Of a stretch of DNA of 12,691 nt, positions 1 to 6,274 are shown one piece after another. Each line of letters begins with the position of its first letter. Positions within the stretch are counted from its first letter, which is position 1. The stretch is from an uncultured Oscillospiraceae bacterium (GTDB lineage Bacteria > Bacillota > Clostridia > Oscillospirales > Acutalibacteraceae): positions 1-12,691 of the forward strand of contig URNB01000058.1 of the NCBI GenBank assembly GCA_900549055.1, in the 5' to 3' direction. Position numbers and translations under genes: made by a program. Below the pieces are notes generated by a model. The model saw nothing but the letters and a program-made list of their open reading frames with translations. It did no database searches and had not been told where the DNA came from.

Positions 1-143
1 GGGGTTGTGTCGGGTGTGAGCAGTGCGCCGTATGCACTTGAGCCGGATGCCGATACTCCCGGGTCGGCGTAGCTCATCAACGGTGAAATAGCACACATCA
101 CCATACATAGGGTGAGCAGGATACTGAGTATTCGTTTTTTCAT
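1..143 (-). CDS. Secreted protein, N-terminal fragment (cut by window edge)
   Basis: Only the first 47 codons are present; the gene runs off the window start, so its function cannot be named. The protein begins MKKRILSILLTLCMVMCA, a typical Sec signal peptide: a basic N-terminus, a hydrophobic core at about residues 5-21, and a likely signal peptidase I site after SYA (residue 26). It continues as a Ser/Gly/Ala-rich stretch (DPGVSASGSSAYG), which suggests a linker. An AACGGAGGTAA ribosome binding site lies just upstream of the ATG. It begins 32 bases after the stop of the collagen-like lipoprotein gene on the same strand, with no terminator between them, so it is probably the third gene of the TetR operon. 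There is no lipobox cysteine at the cleavage site, so it is probably secreted or wall-associated rather than a lipoprotein. Secretion is fairly sure; the role is unknown. Confidence 0.75.
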   Translation of the reverse strand, partial: MKKRILSILLTLCMVMCAISPLMSYADPGVSASGSSAYGALLTPDTT

Positions 144-175
144 ATTTTATTACCTCCGTTTTCGTATATGTCGGC

Positions 176-1447
176 TCAGTCAAGAGCAATGATTGTAAGA
201 TTATAGACAGCACCGTTCAGCTGTGTGCCGGGGGTCAACTGGATAAATTCATATTGTAGCACAATATCACTGCCGGCACTGTAGATGCGGTTGAATGCAA
301 ACGGCATCCACACTCGTGAATTATCTGCATCGTTCATATATCTTTCGATCAATGTATCTTTGAGAATGCCTTGTTTGCCCTTCAATACTACCGAGTACCA
401 TCCACCCATGTCGTGAGAAATGCAGACCGAACCGCTGAATGAAAGGCTGTATGTATGTCCGGCTTTCAGCGTTACGGTTCTGTTGGTTCGATCCCACACA
501 AAAAGTCCTCCGGAATTGCAATCTTCAAACAACTGAAGCGGCTGATTGAATGAAGCGCCGGTGCCACCGTTTGAGGCATGAAAATACCCCGCACACCCGC
601 CGTTCTGACCGGCATCGCCCTTATCGCCTTTATCTCCTTTGTCTCCCTTGTCTCCTTTATCTCCCTTGTCACCTTTGTCGCCCTTGTCACCCTTTTCGCC
701 GTCGATGCCGTCGATGCCGTCAGTGCCTGCTGCCTTCACGCTGGTGTCAATTTCGCCGATCCACCAGTTTCCGTTCTCACCGATAAAAGGTGTTTTTCCG
801 TCCTCACCGTCGGAACCGTTTTGCCCGTTTGTTCCGTCCTTGCCGTTTTTACCGTCAGCGCCGTCTCTGCCATCCGCACCTTTTAATGCTGTAAGGTCGT
901 ACAGGTTAAGCCATATTTCATCACCGGCATAACGCCATTGCAGGGTGTTTTCGTTCACGCGGAATTCCGGCGTTTTTCCGTTTGCCCCGTCTGCGCCGTT
1001 CTGTCCGGCGGGGCCTGTAATATCGGATATCGAAACAAGGTTTTGCCACTCGCCGCCCTCATAGCGCCACTGTATATATTCTGTTGTTCTTTTTACCTCT
1101 ATGTTTTTTCCGTTAATGCCATCTTTGCCGTTTGTGCCATCTTTACCATTCTTACCGTCAATGCCGTCAATTCCGTTTTTACCGTCAGTACCGTTAATAC
1201 CGTCTTTTCCGTTTGTACCATTGGCTCCGTCCTTGCCGTTTTCTCCGGCAGCACCGGTAAGTTCGGTAAGCGCCACAAGGTCGCGCCAATCGGTTTCGTC
1301 GCTGTATTTCCACTGGATTGCCGTACCGTTGTTCCGCACCTCCGGCAATGCGGCGCTGCTATTTGCCGCTTTACTGCATCCGGCAGCAAATACAATGCAT
1401 AATATGATGCAAAGTGCCATAGTAATACAATAAATTCGTTTCTTCAT
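176..1447 (-). CDS. Collagen-like surface lipoprotein with WRY modules and a C-terminal jelly-roll-like domain
   Basis: This 423-residue protein is predicted to be exported and lipid-anchored. A type II signal peptide ends in the lipobox FAAGC, with the lipidated cysteine at residue 24. Gly-X-Y collagen-like blocks follow at about 66-114, 145-158, 189-218 and 241-281; the last contains eight consecutive GDK triplets. The blocks are separated by three related modules of the form (I/L)QW(R/K)Y...W..L (about residues 44-65, 125-145 and 169-190) and by one GENGNWWIG module (about 223-240). The last 140 residues have no triplets and alternate like beta strands, resembling the C1q/TNF-like heads of bacterial collagen-like proteins such as BclA; that fold is an inference. 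The start is fixed by AAAGGAGGTAACGAG upstream of the ATG. This ATG overlaps the tetR stop as ATGA, so translation is probably coupled. A stalk-like surface role is likely, but the ligand is unknown. Confidence 0.9.
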   Translation of the reverse strand: MKKRIYCITMALCIILCIVFAAGCSKAANSSAALPEVRNNGTAIQWKYSDETDWRDLVALTELTGAAGENGKDGANGTNGKDGINGTDGKNGIDGIDGKNGKDGTNGKDGINGKNIEVKRTTEYIQWRYEGGEWQNLVSISDITGPAGQNGADGANGKTPEFRVNENTLQWRYAGDEIWLNLYDLTALKGADGRDGADGKNGKDGTNGQNGSDGEDGKTPFIGENGNWWIGEIDTSVKAAGTDGIDGIDGEKGDKGDKGDKGDKGDKGDKGDKGDKGDAGQNGGCAGYFHASNGGTGASFNQPLQLFEDCNSGGLFVWDRTNRTVTLKAGHTYSLSFSGSVCISHDMGGWYSVVLKGKQGILKDTLIERYMNDADNSRVWMPFAFNRIYSAGSDIVLQYEFIQLTPGTQLNGAVYNLTIIALD

Positions 1448-2043
1448 ATCTCGTTACCTCCTTTCAAATATTGCGAGCGGTATTTATCTGCAAACAGGGC
1501 GACCCCCTGCTTTAAGACCTCCATCTGGGTTTTCAGGTAATATTCATCCTCAAACATGGCATAGTGGACGCTGGCGCGGACGAAGATAAAAATCAGCGGC
1601 GTGATTACCGTGTACGGAATACCTATCTTCGGCTCCAGCTGCTTTGCATACTCGGTATAGCGTTCATTGACGCCCTCAAAGAATTTCTTGCCGTGCTCGA
1701 TATACTTCGGGTGCGTATAGACCTGATACATCAGGCGATATTTTTTGCCGTGTTTTTTTGCCGTCCAGTAGGGAACCTCCTTCACAAACCGGACAACATC
1801 CTTGGGGTCGGTGGGCGCCATCTCCATAAAATCGTCCTCAACCTTTTCCATACAGTAAGCCGTCGATTCGATGATCAGCTCATCCAGACTTTTAAAGTAA
1901 GCGTAAAGATTTCCCTTTGTGCAGCCGCACGCTTTCGCAAGCGCGCTGACGCCTGTTCCCGTAAGCCCGTTTTCGGCATAGCATTCAAAGCATTTTTCCA
2001 TTATTTCCTTCTTTTTTTCGTTGTGCTGCTGTTCGCTGTGCAT
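1444..2043 (-). CDS. TetR/AcrR-family transcriptional regulator
   Basis: This 199-residue protein has the usual length and layout of TetR-family one-component repressors. An N-terminal helix (about residues 9-25) leads into the helix-turn-helix at about 28-51 (SALAKACGCTKGNLYAYF), whose GNLYAYF recognition-helix end is typical of the family. The remaining roughly 140 residues form the variable helical ligand and dimerisation domain, so the inducer cannot be read from the sequence. The gene is first in a minus-strand operon with the collagen-like lipoprotein. Its last codons carry the GGAGG ribosome binding site of the next gene, and its TGA overlaps the next ATG. A palindrome lies over its own predicted transcription start, so autorepression is likely, with control of the surface genes as the main output. 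Its ATG has a GGAGG 10 bases upstream, a slightly long spacing. Confidence 0.92.
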   Translation of the reverse strand: MHSEQQHNEKKKEIMEKCFECYAENGLTGTGVSALAKACGCTKGNLYAYFKSLDELIIESTAYCMEKVEDDFMEMAPTDPKDVVRFVKEVPYWTAKKHGKKYRLMYQVYTHPKYIEHGKKFFEGVNERYTEYAKQLEPKIGIPYTVITPLIFIFVRASVHYAMFEDEYYLKTQMEVLKQGVALFADKYRSQYLKGGNEI

Positions 2044-2060
2044 TGTATTCTAACCTCCGT

Positions 2061-2080
2061 GATTAAACGACCGTTTATTC
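2061..2080. promoter_or_regulatory. Palindromic operator, probably for the adjacent TetR regulator
   Basis: GATTAAACG and CGTTTATTC are 9-base arms around a 2-base centre (AC); eight of the nine pairs are complementary, and the inner TAAACG/CGTTTA arms are perfect. The site lies between the promoter -10 box and the tetR ribosome binding site and begins at the predicted +1. TetR-family repressors commonly bind such a position in their own promoters. That this TetR binds here is inferred from proximity. Confidence 0.65.
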
Positions 2081-2086
2081 AATTAC

Positions 2087-2115
2087 ACTATACCACACAC
2101 CCTCGCCGAAAGCAA
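2087..2115 (-). promoter_or_regulatory. Promoter of the tetR / collagen-like lipoprotein operon
   Basis: Read on the minus strand, TTGCTT (2110-2115) and TATAGT (2087-2092) are separated by exactly 17 bases. A TGG directly before the -10 box makes it an extended -10. Transcription would begin near 2080, about 37 bases upstream of the tetR start codon. This is a good sigma-70/sigma-A match seen directly in sequence; activity is inferred. Confidence 0.7.
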
Positions 2116-2160
2116 GACTTTTTTTTAACAAATTATAGGGGCTGTAAAAAGCAGTCTTTT

Positions 2161-2171
2161 TGTGGTATAAT
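2161..2171 (+). promoter_or_regulatory. Extended -10 promoter inside the MITE-like element
   Basis: TGTGGTATAAT contains a perfect TATAAT with the TGN extension. No good -35 box is found at 17 bases (TGTAAA at 2143-2148 is poor), so activity would depend on the extended -10. In a parent insertion sequence it would drive the transposase; here it faces the terminator about 60 bases downstream. Confidence 0.45.
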
Positions 2172-2233
2172 TGAGTTGAAAAAAACAAATAAAAAACACG
2201 AGAACAGTATGCCGTTTTTACTTTCTGAAATTA

Positions 2234-2275
2234 AAAAACCGAGTTTCGCTCAATTCAGAGTGAATCTCGGTTTTT
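2234..2275. terminator. Strong bidirectional intrinsic terminator within the MITE-like element
   Basis: AAAAACCGAG pairs perfectly with CTCGGTTTTT. After one T-T mismatch the stem continues through TTCGCTC/GAGTGAA (one G-U pair) to a 6-base loop (AATTCA). A-rich and T-rich flanks give a U-tract on either strand. It should end minus-strand transcription from the araC/DUF2975-like pair before it reaches tetR, and also plus-strand transcripts from the element's own promoter. Confidence 0.8.
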
Positions 2276-2301
2276 CGTTTGCTTTTTACAGCCCTTTTCC
2301 T

Positions 2302-2862
2302 TTAATATTCGTCCCGTTTGCCGCCTATTGCCTCGGCGCCGTATCGGCAAAGCAGTGAAATAAAAATAAACATAACGCCGAGTGTAATGCCCGCGGCATT
2401 ATCGGAATATATATTCGCAAGCGAAACGGCTTCAAGCCTCATCCGTCCCGAAATAAGCCCCCTTACAAGGCTTCCCGCAGCTGCGCCGACCGTCTTAAGC
2501 GCAAGCGTTAAAATGCCGAGTCTCATCAGCTCCTTTGCCCCGGCATGAGTAAACGGAGTTCCCGCCTTTAAAGCGTTTCCGAAGTAACGCTTCGCAAATG
2601 CCGCTTCCACCGCTTCTCCGGCACAAACCGCAAGACCTCCCGACAGCGCCGCCGCAATGCTTTTAACATTTAAGCCGAGCGTATCAAGCGAAGCTCCGTG
2701 CACCTTTATACTGCCTATTACGGCTATGCTGTCTCTGCCGATCAACAGGCTTATATATCCCGCAATGCAAGCGAAAAAGCCGATAACGGCAAGCGTAAAC
2801 GCAATCTGTGACAGTACCCGTCCCAATTTGTAAAGCTTATTGACCGTATCATGCGATTTCAT
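2302..2862 (-). CDS. Small four-helix membrane protein, DUF2975-like
   Basis: This 186-residue protein has four predicted membrane segments at about residues 17-41, 67-90, 113-137 and 155-172. It has a GTPF motif before helix 3 and ends in a charged tail (RYGAEAIGGKRDEY) after the last helix. This layout resembles the uncharacterised DUF2975 family, in which a PF motif precedes a membrane helix; the match is from memory of the pattern and is moderate. I chose the ATG at 2862 because AGGGAG sits 8 bases upstream; the in-frame GTG at 2871 overlaps that ribosome binding site. The gene starts 22 bases after the araC stop on the same strand, so the two are probably cotranscribed. DUF2975 genes often sit beside a small Cro-type regulator; none is seen here. 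Function unknown. Confidence 0.7.
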   Translation of the reverse strand: MKSHDTVNKLYKLGRVLSQIAFTLAVIGFFACIAGYISLLIGRDSIAVIGSIKVHGASLDTLGLNVKSIAAALSGGLAVCAGEAVEAAFAKRYFGNALKAGTPFTHAGAKELMRLGILTLALKTVGAAAGSLVRGLISGRMRLEAVSLANIYSDNAAGITLGVMFIFISLLCRYGAEAIGGKRDEY

Positions 2863-2884
2863 TATACCCACTCCCTATATTTAT

Positions 2885-3733
2885 TTATATTTGAAGCAGT
2901 GTGCTGTATTCCGTCGGGGTCATTCCGTAATGCTTTTTAAAGCATCTGGCAAAATAGCCGGGATCGGAAAAACCGCAGCTTGAGGAAATTTCCGAGATCT
3001 TGACCCCTTTTTCATTTTTTATCGCCCTTCTGGCGTATTCAAGTCTTAATATCTGTATATATATCATGGGACTGAGTCCGGTGACCGATTTAAACCGACG
3101 GCAAAAGTACGCCTCGTCATAGCCGAAGCGGCGGCTCAATTCCTTTGAGGAAATATTCTCGCGGAAATGATTTTCGATATATTCCGTAACATTGCGCAGC
3201 TTTTCATCGGACGGCGCATGCACGCTCCTTTCCGAAAGACAATATCTGTAAAGCAGCCCCAAAAGGCGGTAAATTCCGCCTATCACCGTAAGCGGAGACG
3301 CGTCAGAGCGCGAAAGCTGCTCATCTACAATATATTTTGCGGTTTCAAATATCTCCTTATTATATGTAACGGGAGCAAACGATATTCGCTGCTCGGCTAT
3401 CGGCAATAAATACTTTTGCGCGGCGGGGGTAGAATTGTAAAAGGTCTGAATATCAAACATGACCGTGCGGTAGGTGACCCCTCCCCTGCCCGCGATGCCG
3501 CGGTGGGGCTGCCCCGGCATAAAAACCGCCACGGAGCCTGCAGAGGCATGCGCCGTTTGGTCACCGAGCAAAAGCTCCAGCTCGCCCTCGGTTATCAGAA
3601 GTATCTCCATTCGCTCATGCCAGTGCAGCGAAAAGCAAAGCACCCCCTCAGTCACCGAGTAGGTGTCATGAATTTTTACCGCGCTGTCGCCGTATAGCAC
3701 GGGAGTCAGCTCCTTTTGATAATTCAGCTTCAA
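2885..3733 (-). CDS. AraC-family regulator with N-terminal cupin sensor domain
   Basis: This 282-residue transcriptional regulator has an N-terminal cupin-type sensor domain with HWHERME (residues 37-43) and PHRG (76-79), the usual sugar-binding AraC_binding pattern. The C-terminal AraC DNA-binding domain (about 183-280) carries two helix-turn-helix units: SSKELSRRFGYDEAYFCRRFK (195-215) and ISEISSSCGFSDPGYFARCF (246-265), the latter with the family's GF.D..YF.R.FK signature. No ATG suits the start. I chose TTG at 3733, which has GGAGG (3742-3746) 8 bases upstream; an in-frame TTG at 3748 would overlap that site. The gene is divergent from the isomerase/GH20/dehydrogenase operon, with about 118 bases between start codons. 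By analogy with AraC regulators of sugar genes, it probably activates that operon in response to a sugar-like ligand. The downstream membrane protein appears to share its transcript. Confidence 0.9.
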   Translation of the reverse strand: MKLNYQKELTPVLYGDSAVKIHDTYSVTEGVLCFSLHWHERMEILLITEGELELLLGDQTAHASAGSVAVFMPGQPHRGIAGRGGVTYRTVMFDIQTFYNSTPAAQKYLLPIAEQRISFAPVTYNKEIFETAKYIVDEQLSRSDASPLTVIGGIYRLLGLLYRYCLSERSVHAPSDEKLRNVTEYIENHFRENISSKELSRRFGYDEAYFCRRFKSVTGLSPMIYIQILRLEYARRAIKNEKGVKISEISSSCGFSDPGYFARCFKKHYGMTPTEYSTLLQI

Positions 3734-3801
3734 GGCAACGACCTCCAAGTCAAAAAAATACTGAAAAAAATCAAAATAATCCTATCACTTACACTATATG
3801 T

Positions 3802-3830
3802 ATGTTACCATAAGGACAGAGAAAAATCAA
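3802..3830 (-). promoter_or_regulatory. Candidate araC promoter
   Basis: On the minus strand, TTGATT (3825-3830) and TAACAT (3802-3807) are separated by 17 bases, and TGG precedes the -10 box as an extended -10. Each hexamer matches consensus at four of six positions. The rest of the 3734-3851 divergent gap is AT-rich. I find no convincing plus-strand -35/-10 pair in it, which fits an activator-dependent promoter for the sugar operon. Confidence 0.4.
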
Positions 3831-3838
3831 TATTTTTC
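3821..3838. repeat. Short AT-rich inverted repeat upstream of the sugar operon
   Basis: GAAAAAT and ATTTTTC are perfect 7-base arms around a CAAT centre, ending one base before the isomerase ribosome binding site. It overlaps the candidate araC -35 box, so it could be an operator or a weak mRNA hairpin near the translation start. AT-rich palindromes of this size also arise by chance. Confidence 0.3.
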
Positions 3839-3851
3839 AGGAGGAGTTTTT

Positions 3852-4694
3852 ATGAAGATCGGAACCTGCGTTCATTTGAACGATATAAACGAAATGTCAA
3901 AAAAGCTTGACGAGCTGCTTGCGAACGGCTTTGACAGCTGCCAGCTTATTTCCTGGAAGCCCGAGGTTTGGACGGATGAAAACGCCGAAATAATGAATCG
4001 CCTCATTAAAGAAAAGGGCGTTACCGTTTCGGCATTTTGGTGCGGCTGGGAGGGACCCTGCATATGGAATTTTTACGACGGTCAGATAACCTTGGGGCTT
4101 GTTCCGCCCGAATACCGCGCCGCGCGCATTAAAAACCTCTGTGACGGCGCCGACTTTGCAAAAAAGCTCGGTGTTACCGATGTTGTGACCCATATGGGCT
4201 TTATACCCGAGAACCCGAACGACCCGCAGTTTGCGCCCTTCTGCGTTGCGGTAAGGCAGGTGGCGGAGCATTTAAAGCAGAACGGTCAGTACCTTTTGTT
4301 TGAAACCGGTCAGGAAACGCCCGTCACCATGCTTCGCTGCTTTGAAAAGGTGGGAACGGATAATCTCGGCGTTAATCTCGACACCGCAAACGTTATTCTT
4401 TACGGCAGAGCAAACCCGGTTGACGCACTTGATGTTTTCGGAAAATATGTCCGTAATATTCATGCAAAGGACGGAAAATATCCCACAAACGGTCACGACC
4501 TCGGCGAAGAGACCCGCATAGGAGAAGGCAAAGTCGATTTCAACCGTCTGTTTGAAAGGCTGCATGAAATAGGCTACGATTCCTTTGTAACAATTGAGCG
4601 TGAAATTGAAGGCGAAGAGCAGAATAAGGACATACTTTACGCCAAAGAATACCTCGGAAGTATTATAGAAAGGGTTTACGGTGAGCCGAAATGA
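3852..4694 (+). CDS. Sugar isomerase/epimerase-like TIM-barrel protein
   Basis: This 280-residue protein belongs to the xylose-isomerase-like / AP endonuclease 2 TIM-barrel superfamily, which includes sugar isomerases, epimerases and keto-glycoside-cleaving enzymes. The expected divalent-metal ligands are visible: E151 (LFETGQE), D177 (NLDTAN), H204 (NIHAKDG) and E249 (TIERE). H114 (THMG) is a further conserved active-site residue. There is no signal peptide, so it is cytoplasmic. The ATG at 3852 is set by AGGAGGAG (3839-3846); an in-frame ATG at 3798 would start inside the regulatory gap without a ribosome binding site. It is the first gene of a tight plus-strand operon, and its TGA overlaps the GH20 gene's ATG. 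The exact substrate cannot be read from sequence. Epimerase, isomerase and lyase activities on a free or oxidised sugar are all possible. Confidence 0.88.
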   Translation: MKIGTCVHLNDINEMSKKLDELLANGFDSCQLISWKPEVWTDENAEIMNRLIKEKGVTVSAFWCGWEGPCIWNFYDGQITLGLVPPEYRAARIKNLCDGADFAKKLGVTDVVTHMGFIPENPNDPQFAPFCVAVRQVAEHLKQNGQYLLFETGQETPVTMLRCFEKVGTDNLGVNLDTANVILYGRANPVDALDVFGKYVRNIHAKDGKYPTNGHDLGEETRIGEGKVDFNRLFERLHEIGYDSFVTIEREIEGEEQNKDILYAKEYLGSIIERVYGEPK

Positions 4695-6256
4695 AGGGTC
4701 TTATGGTAGACTGTTCAAGAAACGCGGTTATGAACCCTACCGCCCTTAAAAGGTTTGTAAAGGTAATATCGGCACTGGGCTACGATACGTTAATGCTTTA
4801 CACCGAGGACACCTATGAGGTTGACGGCGAGCCGTATTTCGGGCATCAGCGCGGAAGATTTTCAAAAGCCGAGCTTAAAGAGGCAGACGCTTTTTGCCGT
4901 GAAAACGGTATAGAGCTTATACCCTGCATACAGACCCTTGCGCACCTTAACGCCATGTTCAAATGGGTAAACCGCTACGGCGCAATAAACGACACGGCGG
5001 ATATTCTGCTGGCGGACGATGACAGAACCTATGAGCTTATAGATAAAATTTTTGCCACGCTTTCCGAGTGCTTCACCACCCGCAAAATACATATCGGCAT
5101 GGACGAAGCTTATATGGTGGGTCTCGGCAAATACCGCGATAAGCACGGTGATAACGACCGTTTTGAAATTATAAACCGCCACCTGCACAAGGTATGCGAT
5201 ATGGCTGATAAATACGGCTTTAAGCCGATGATATGGAGCGATATGTTCTGTAAGCTCGCCGTTTCCTCTTCCGATTATTACAGCACGGCGGACCTTGAAG
5301 CAATACGCAAAAAAGCAAACCTGCCCGAGAACCTGACCTTGGTTTATTGGGATTATTACAGCACGGATTATAACCGCTATTCAAATATGATAGAAAAGAA
5401 CAAGGCGTTCGGCAGACCGATCGCGTTTGCGGGCGGCGCATGGACATGGAAAGGCTTCGCGCCGGACAATCAATTCAGCTTTGATACCACCCTGCCCGCC
5501 GTTAAAGCCTGCCGTGACCGCGGCGTAAAGGATATTTTCTTTACCATGTGGGGCGATAACGGCGGCGAATGCTCGCGTTTTGCGGTTTTACCCGCGCTCT
5601 GCTATTCGGCGGAGCTTTTAGAGGGAAATGAAAATATGTCGGATGCAAAGGCGCAGCTTAAAGCGGTTACGGGCATGGAGTTTGATGATTTTATGCTGCT
5701 CGATAAGCTGGATAACCCTACCGAAAAGCTTGATTACAACGCCTCGAAATATCTGCTTTACTCCGACCCGTTTATGGGTGTTTATGACAGCCGCGTAACC
5801 GAGGGCGTTAACGATTACTACAAAGAGCTTTATAAAAAGCTTTCGGCGGTACAGGCGACGGACGACTACAAGCCGATGTTTGACTCGGCTGCGGCACTGG
5901 CGGATGTTCTGTCGGTAAAAGCCGAGCTTGGCATTAAAACCCGCGCGGCATATTTGGCAGGAGATAATAAGACGCTTAAAGACATAGCCGAAAACGATTA
6001 TACCGCCGCCATAGATAAGCTTAAAGCGTTTTACACCGCTTTCCGCAGATTTTGGTTTTTTGAAAATAAGCCCCACGGCTTCGACATTCAGGATATAAGA
6101 CTCGGCGGGCTTATAATGCGGCTTGAAAGCTGCCGCGGCAGGATTTTGGATTACTGTGACGGCCGTGAAAAAGAAATTCCCGAACTGCGTGAGCCGGTAC
6201 TTGAAGACGAACGCTCAAAAAGCTGGGATAATATTGTAACTGCAAACGTTATTTAA
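4691..6256 (+). CDS. Cytoplasmic GH20-type beta-N-acetylhexosaminidase-like glycosidase
   Basis: This 521-residue protein has a TIM-barrel catalytic half with the GH20 signature HIGMDEA (H134, D138, E139). In GH20, the Asp-Glu pair orients the substrate acetamido group and donates the proton in substrate-assisted cleavage of terminal GlcNAc or GalNAc. Other active-site-like segments are ELIPCIQTLAH (75-85), MIWSDMF (180-186) and MWGDNGGE (286-293). The last 200 residues look helical, as in several exo-acting GH20 enzymes. There is no signal peptide, so the substrate must enter the cell first. The start overlaps the isomerase stop as ATGA, indicating translational coupling, and the dehydrogenase follows 18 bases after the stop. 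The key acids are intact, so activity is expected; substrate preference (GlcNAc, GalNAc or another sugar) is unknown. Confidence 0.85.
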   Translation: MKGLMVDCSRNAVMNPTALKRFVKVISALGYDTLMLYTEDTYEVDGEPYFGHQRGRFSKAELKEADAFCRENGIELIPCIQTLAHLNAMFKWVNRYGAINDTADILLADDDRTYELIDKIFATLSECFTTRKIHIGMDEAYMVGLGKYRDKHGDNDRFEIINRHLHKVCDMADKYGFKPMIWSDMFCKLAVSSSDYYSTADLEAIRKKANLPENLTLVYWDYYSTDYNRYSNMIEKNKAFGRPIAFAGGAWTWKGFAPDNQFSFDTTLPAVKACRDRGVKDIFFTMWGDNGGECSRFAVLPALCYSAELLEGNENMSDAKAQLKAVTGMEFDDFMLLDKLDNPTEKLDYNASKYLLYSDPFMGVYDSRVTEGVNDYYKELYKKLSAVQATDDYKPMFDSAAALADVLSVKAELGIKTRAAYLAGDNKTLKDIAENDYTAAIDKLKAFYTAFRRFWFFENKPHGFDIQDIRLGGLIMRLESCRGRILDYCDGREKEIPELREPVLEDERSKSWDNIVTANVI

Positions 6257-6274
6257 TTAAAGGAGATTTTTACT

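Larger units (their letters stand above)
2139..2294. mobile_element. MITE-like element (156 bp) with 15-bp perfect terminal inverted repeats
   Basis: GGGCTGTAAAAAGCA at 2139-2153 is repeated as its exact reverse complement at 2280-2294. Between them lie an extended -10 promoter (TGTGGTATAAT, 2161-2171), an AT-rich stretch with no credible reading frame, and a long hairpin terminator at 2234-2275. Promoter near one end, terminator near the other and matching ends are what an insertion sequence leaves after internal deletion of its transposase. The parent family cannot be proved from this sequence; the ends remind me of IS1182-type elements, but that is a weak impression. No clear target duplication is visible beside the ends. 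The element fills most of the gap between the DUF2975-like gene (stop 7 bases away) and the tetR promoter, so no other gene lies here. Confidence 0.7.

Noticed and set aside
600..700. Short tandem 9-base repeats that could suggest a CRISPR-like or satellite array
   Set aside because: The units are in-frame GDK codons with no spacers, so they are protein-coding repeats.
550..1433. Several long open frames on the plus strand opposite the collagen-like gene, rich in Pro/Ser or Val/Ala
   Set aside because: They are by-products of the repetitive Gly-X-Y coding on the minus strand. They have periodic low-complexity sequence, no ribosome binding sites and no family resemblance.
1564..2358. A 264-codon plus-strand frame crossing tetR and the MITE-like element
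   Set aside because: It is antisense to a clear TetR gene, runs through a mobile element and its terminator, and lacks a ribosome binding site or recognisable domain.
3801..3812. TATG-TTAC-CATA inverted repeat near the candidate araC promoter
   Set aside because: The arms are only 4 bases in AT-rich DNA, and AraC proteins usually bind direct rather than inverted repeats, so it is not better than chance.
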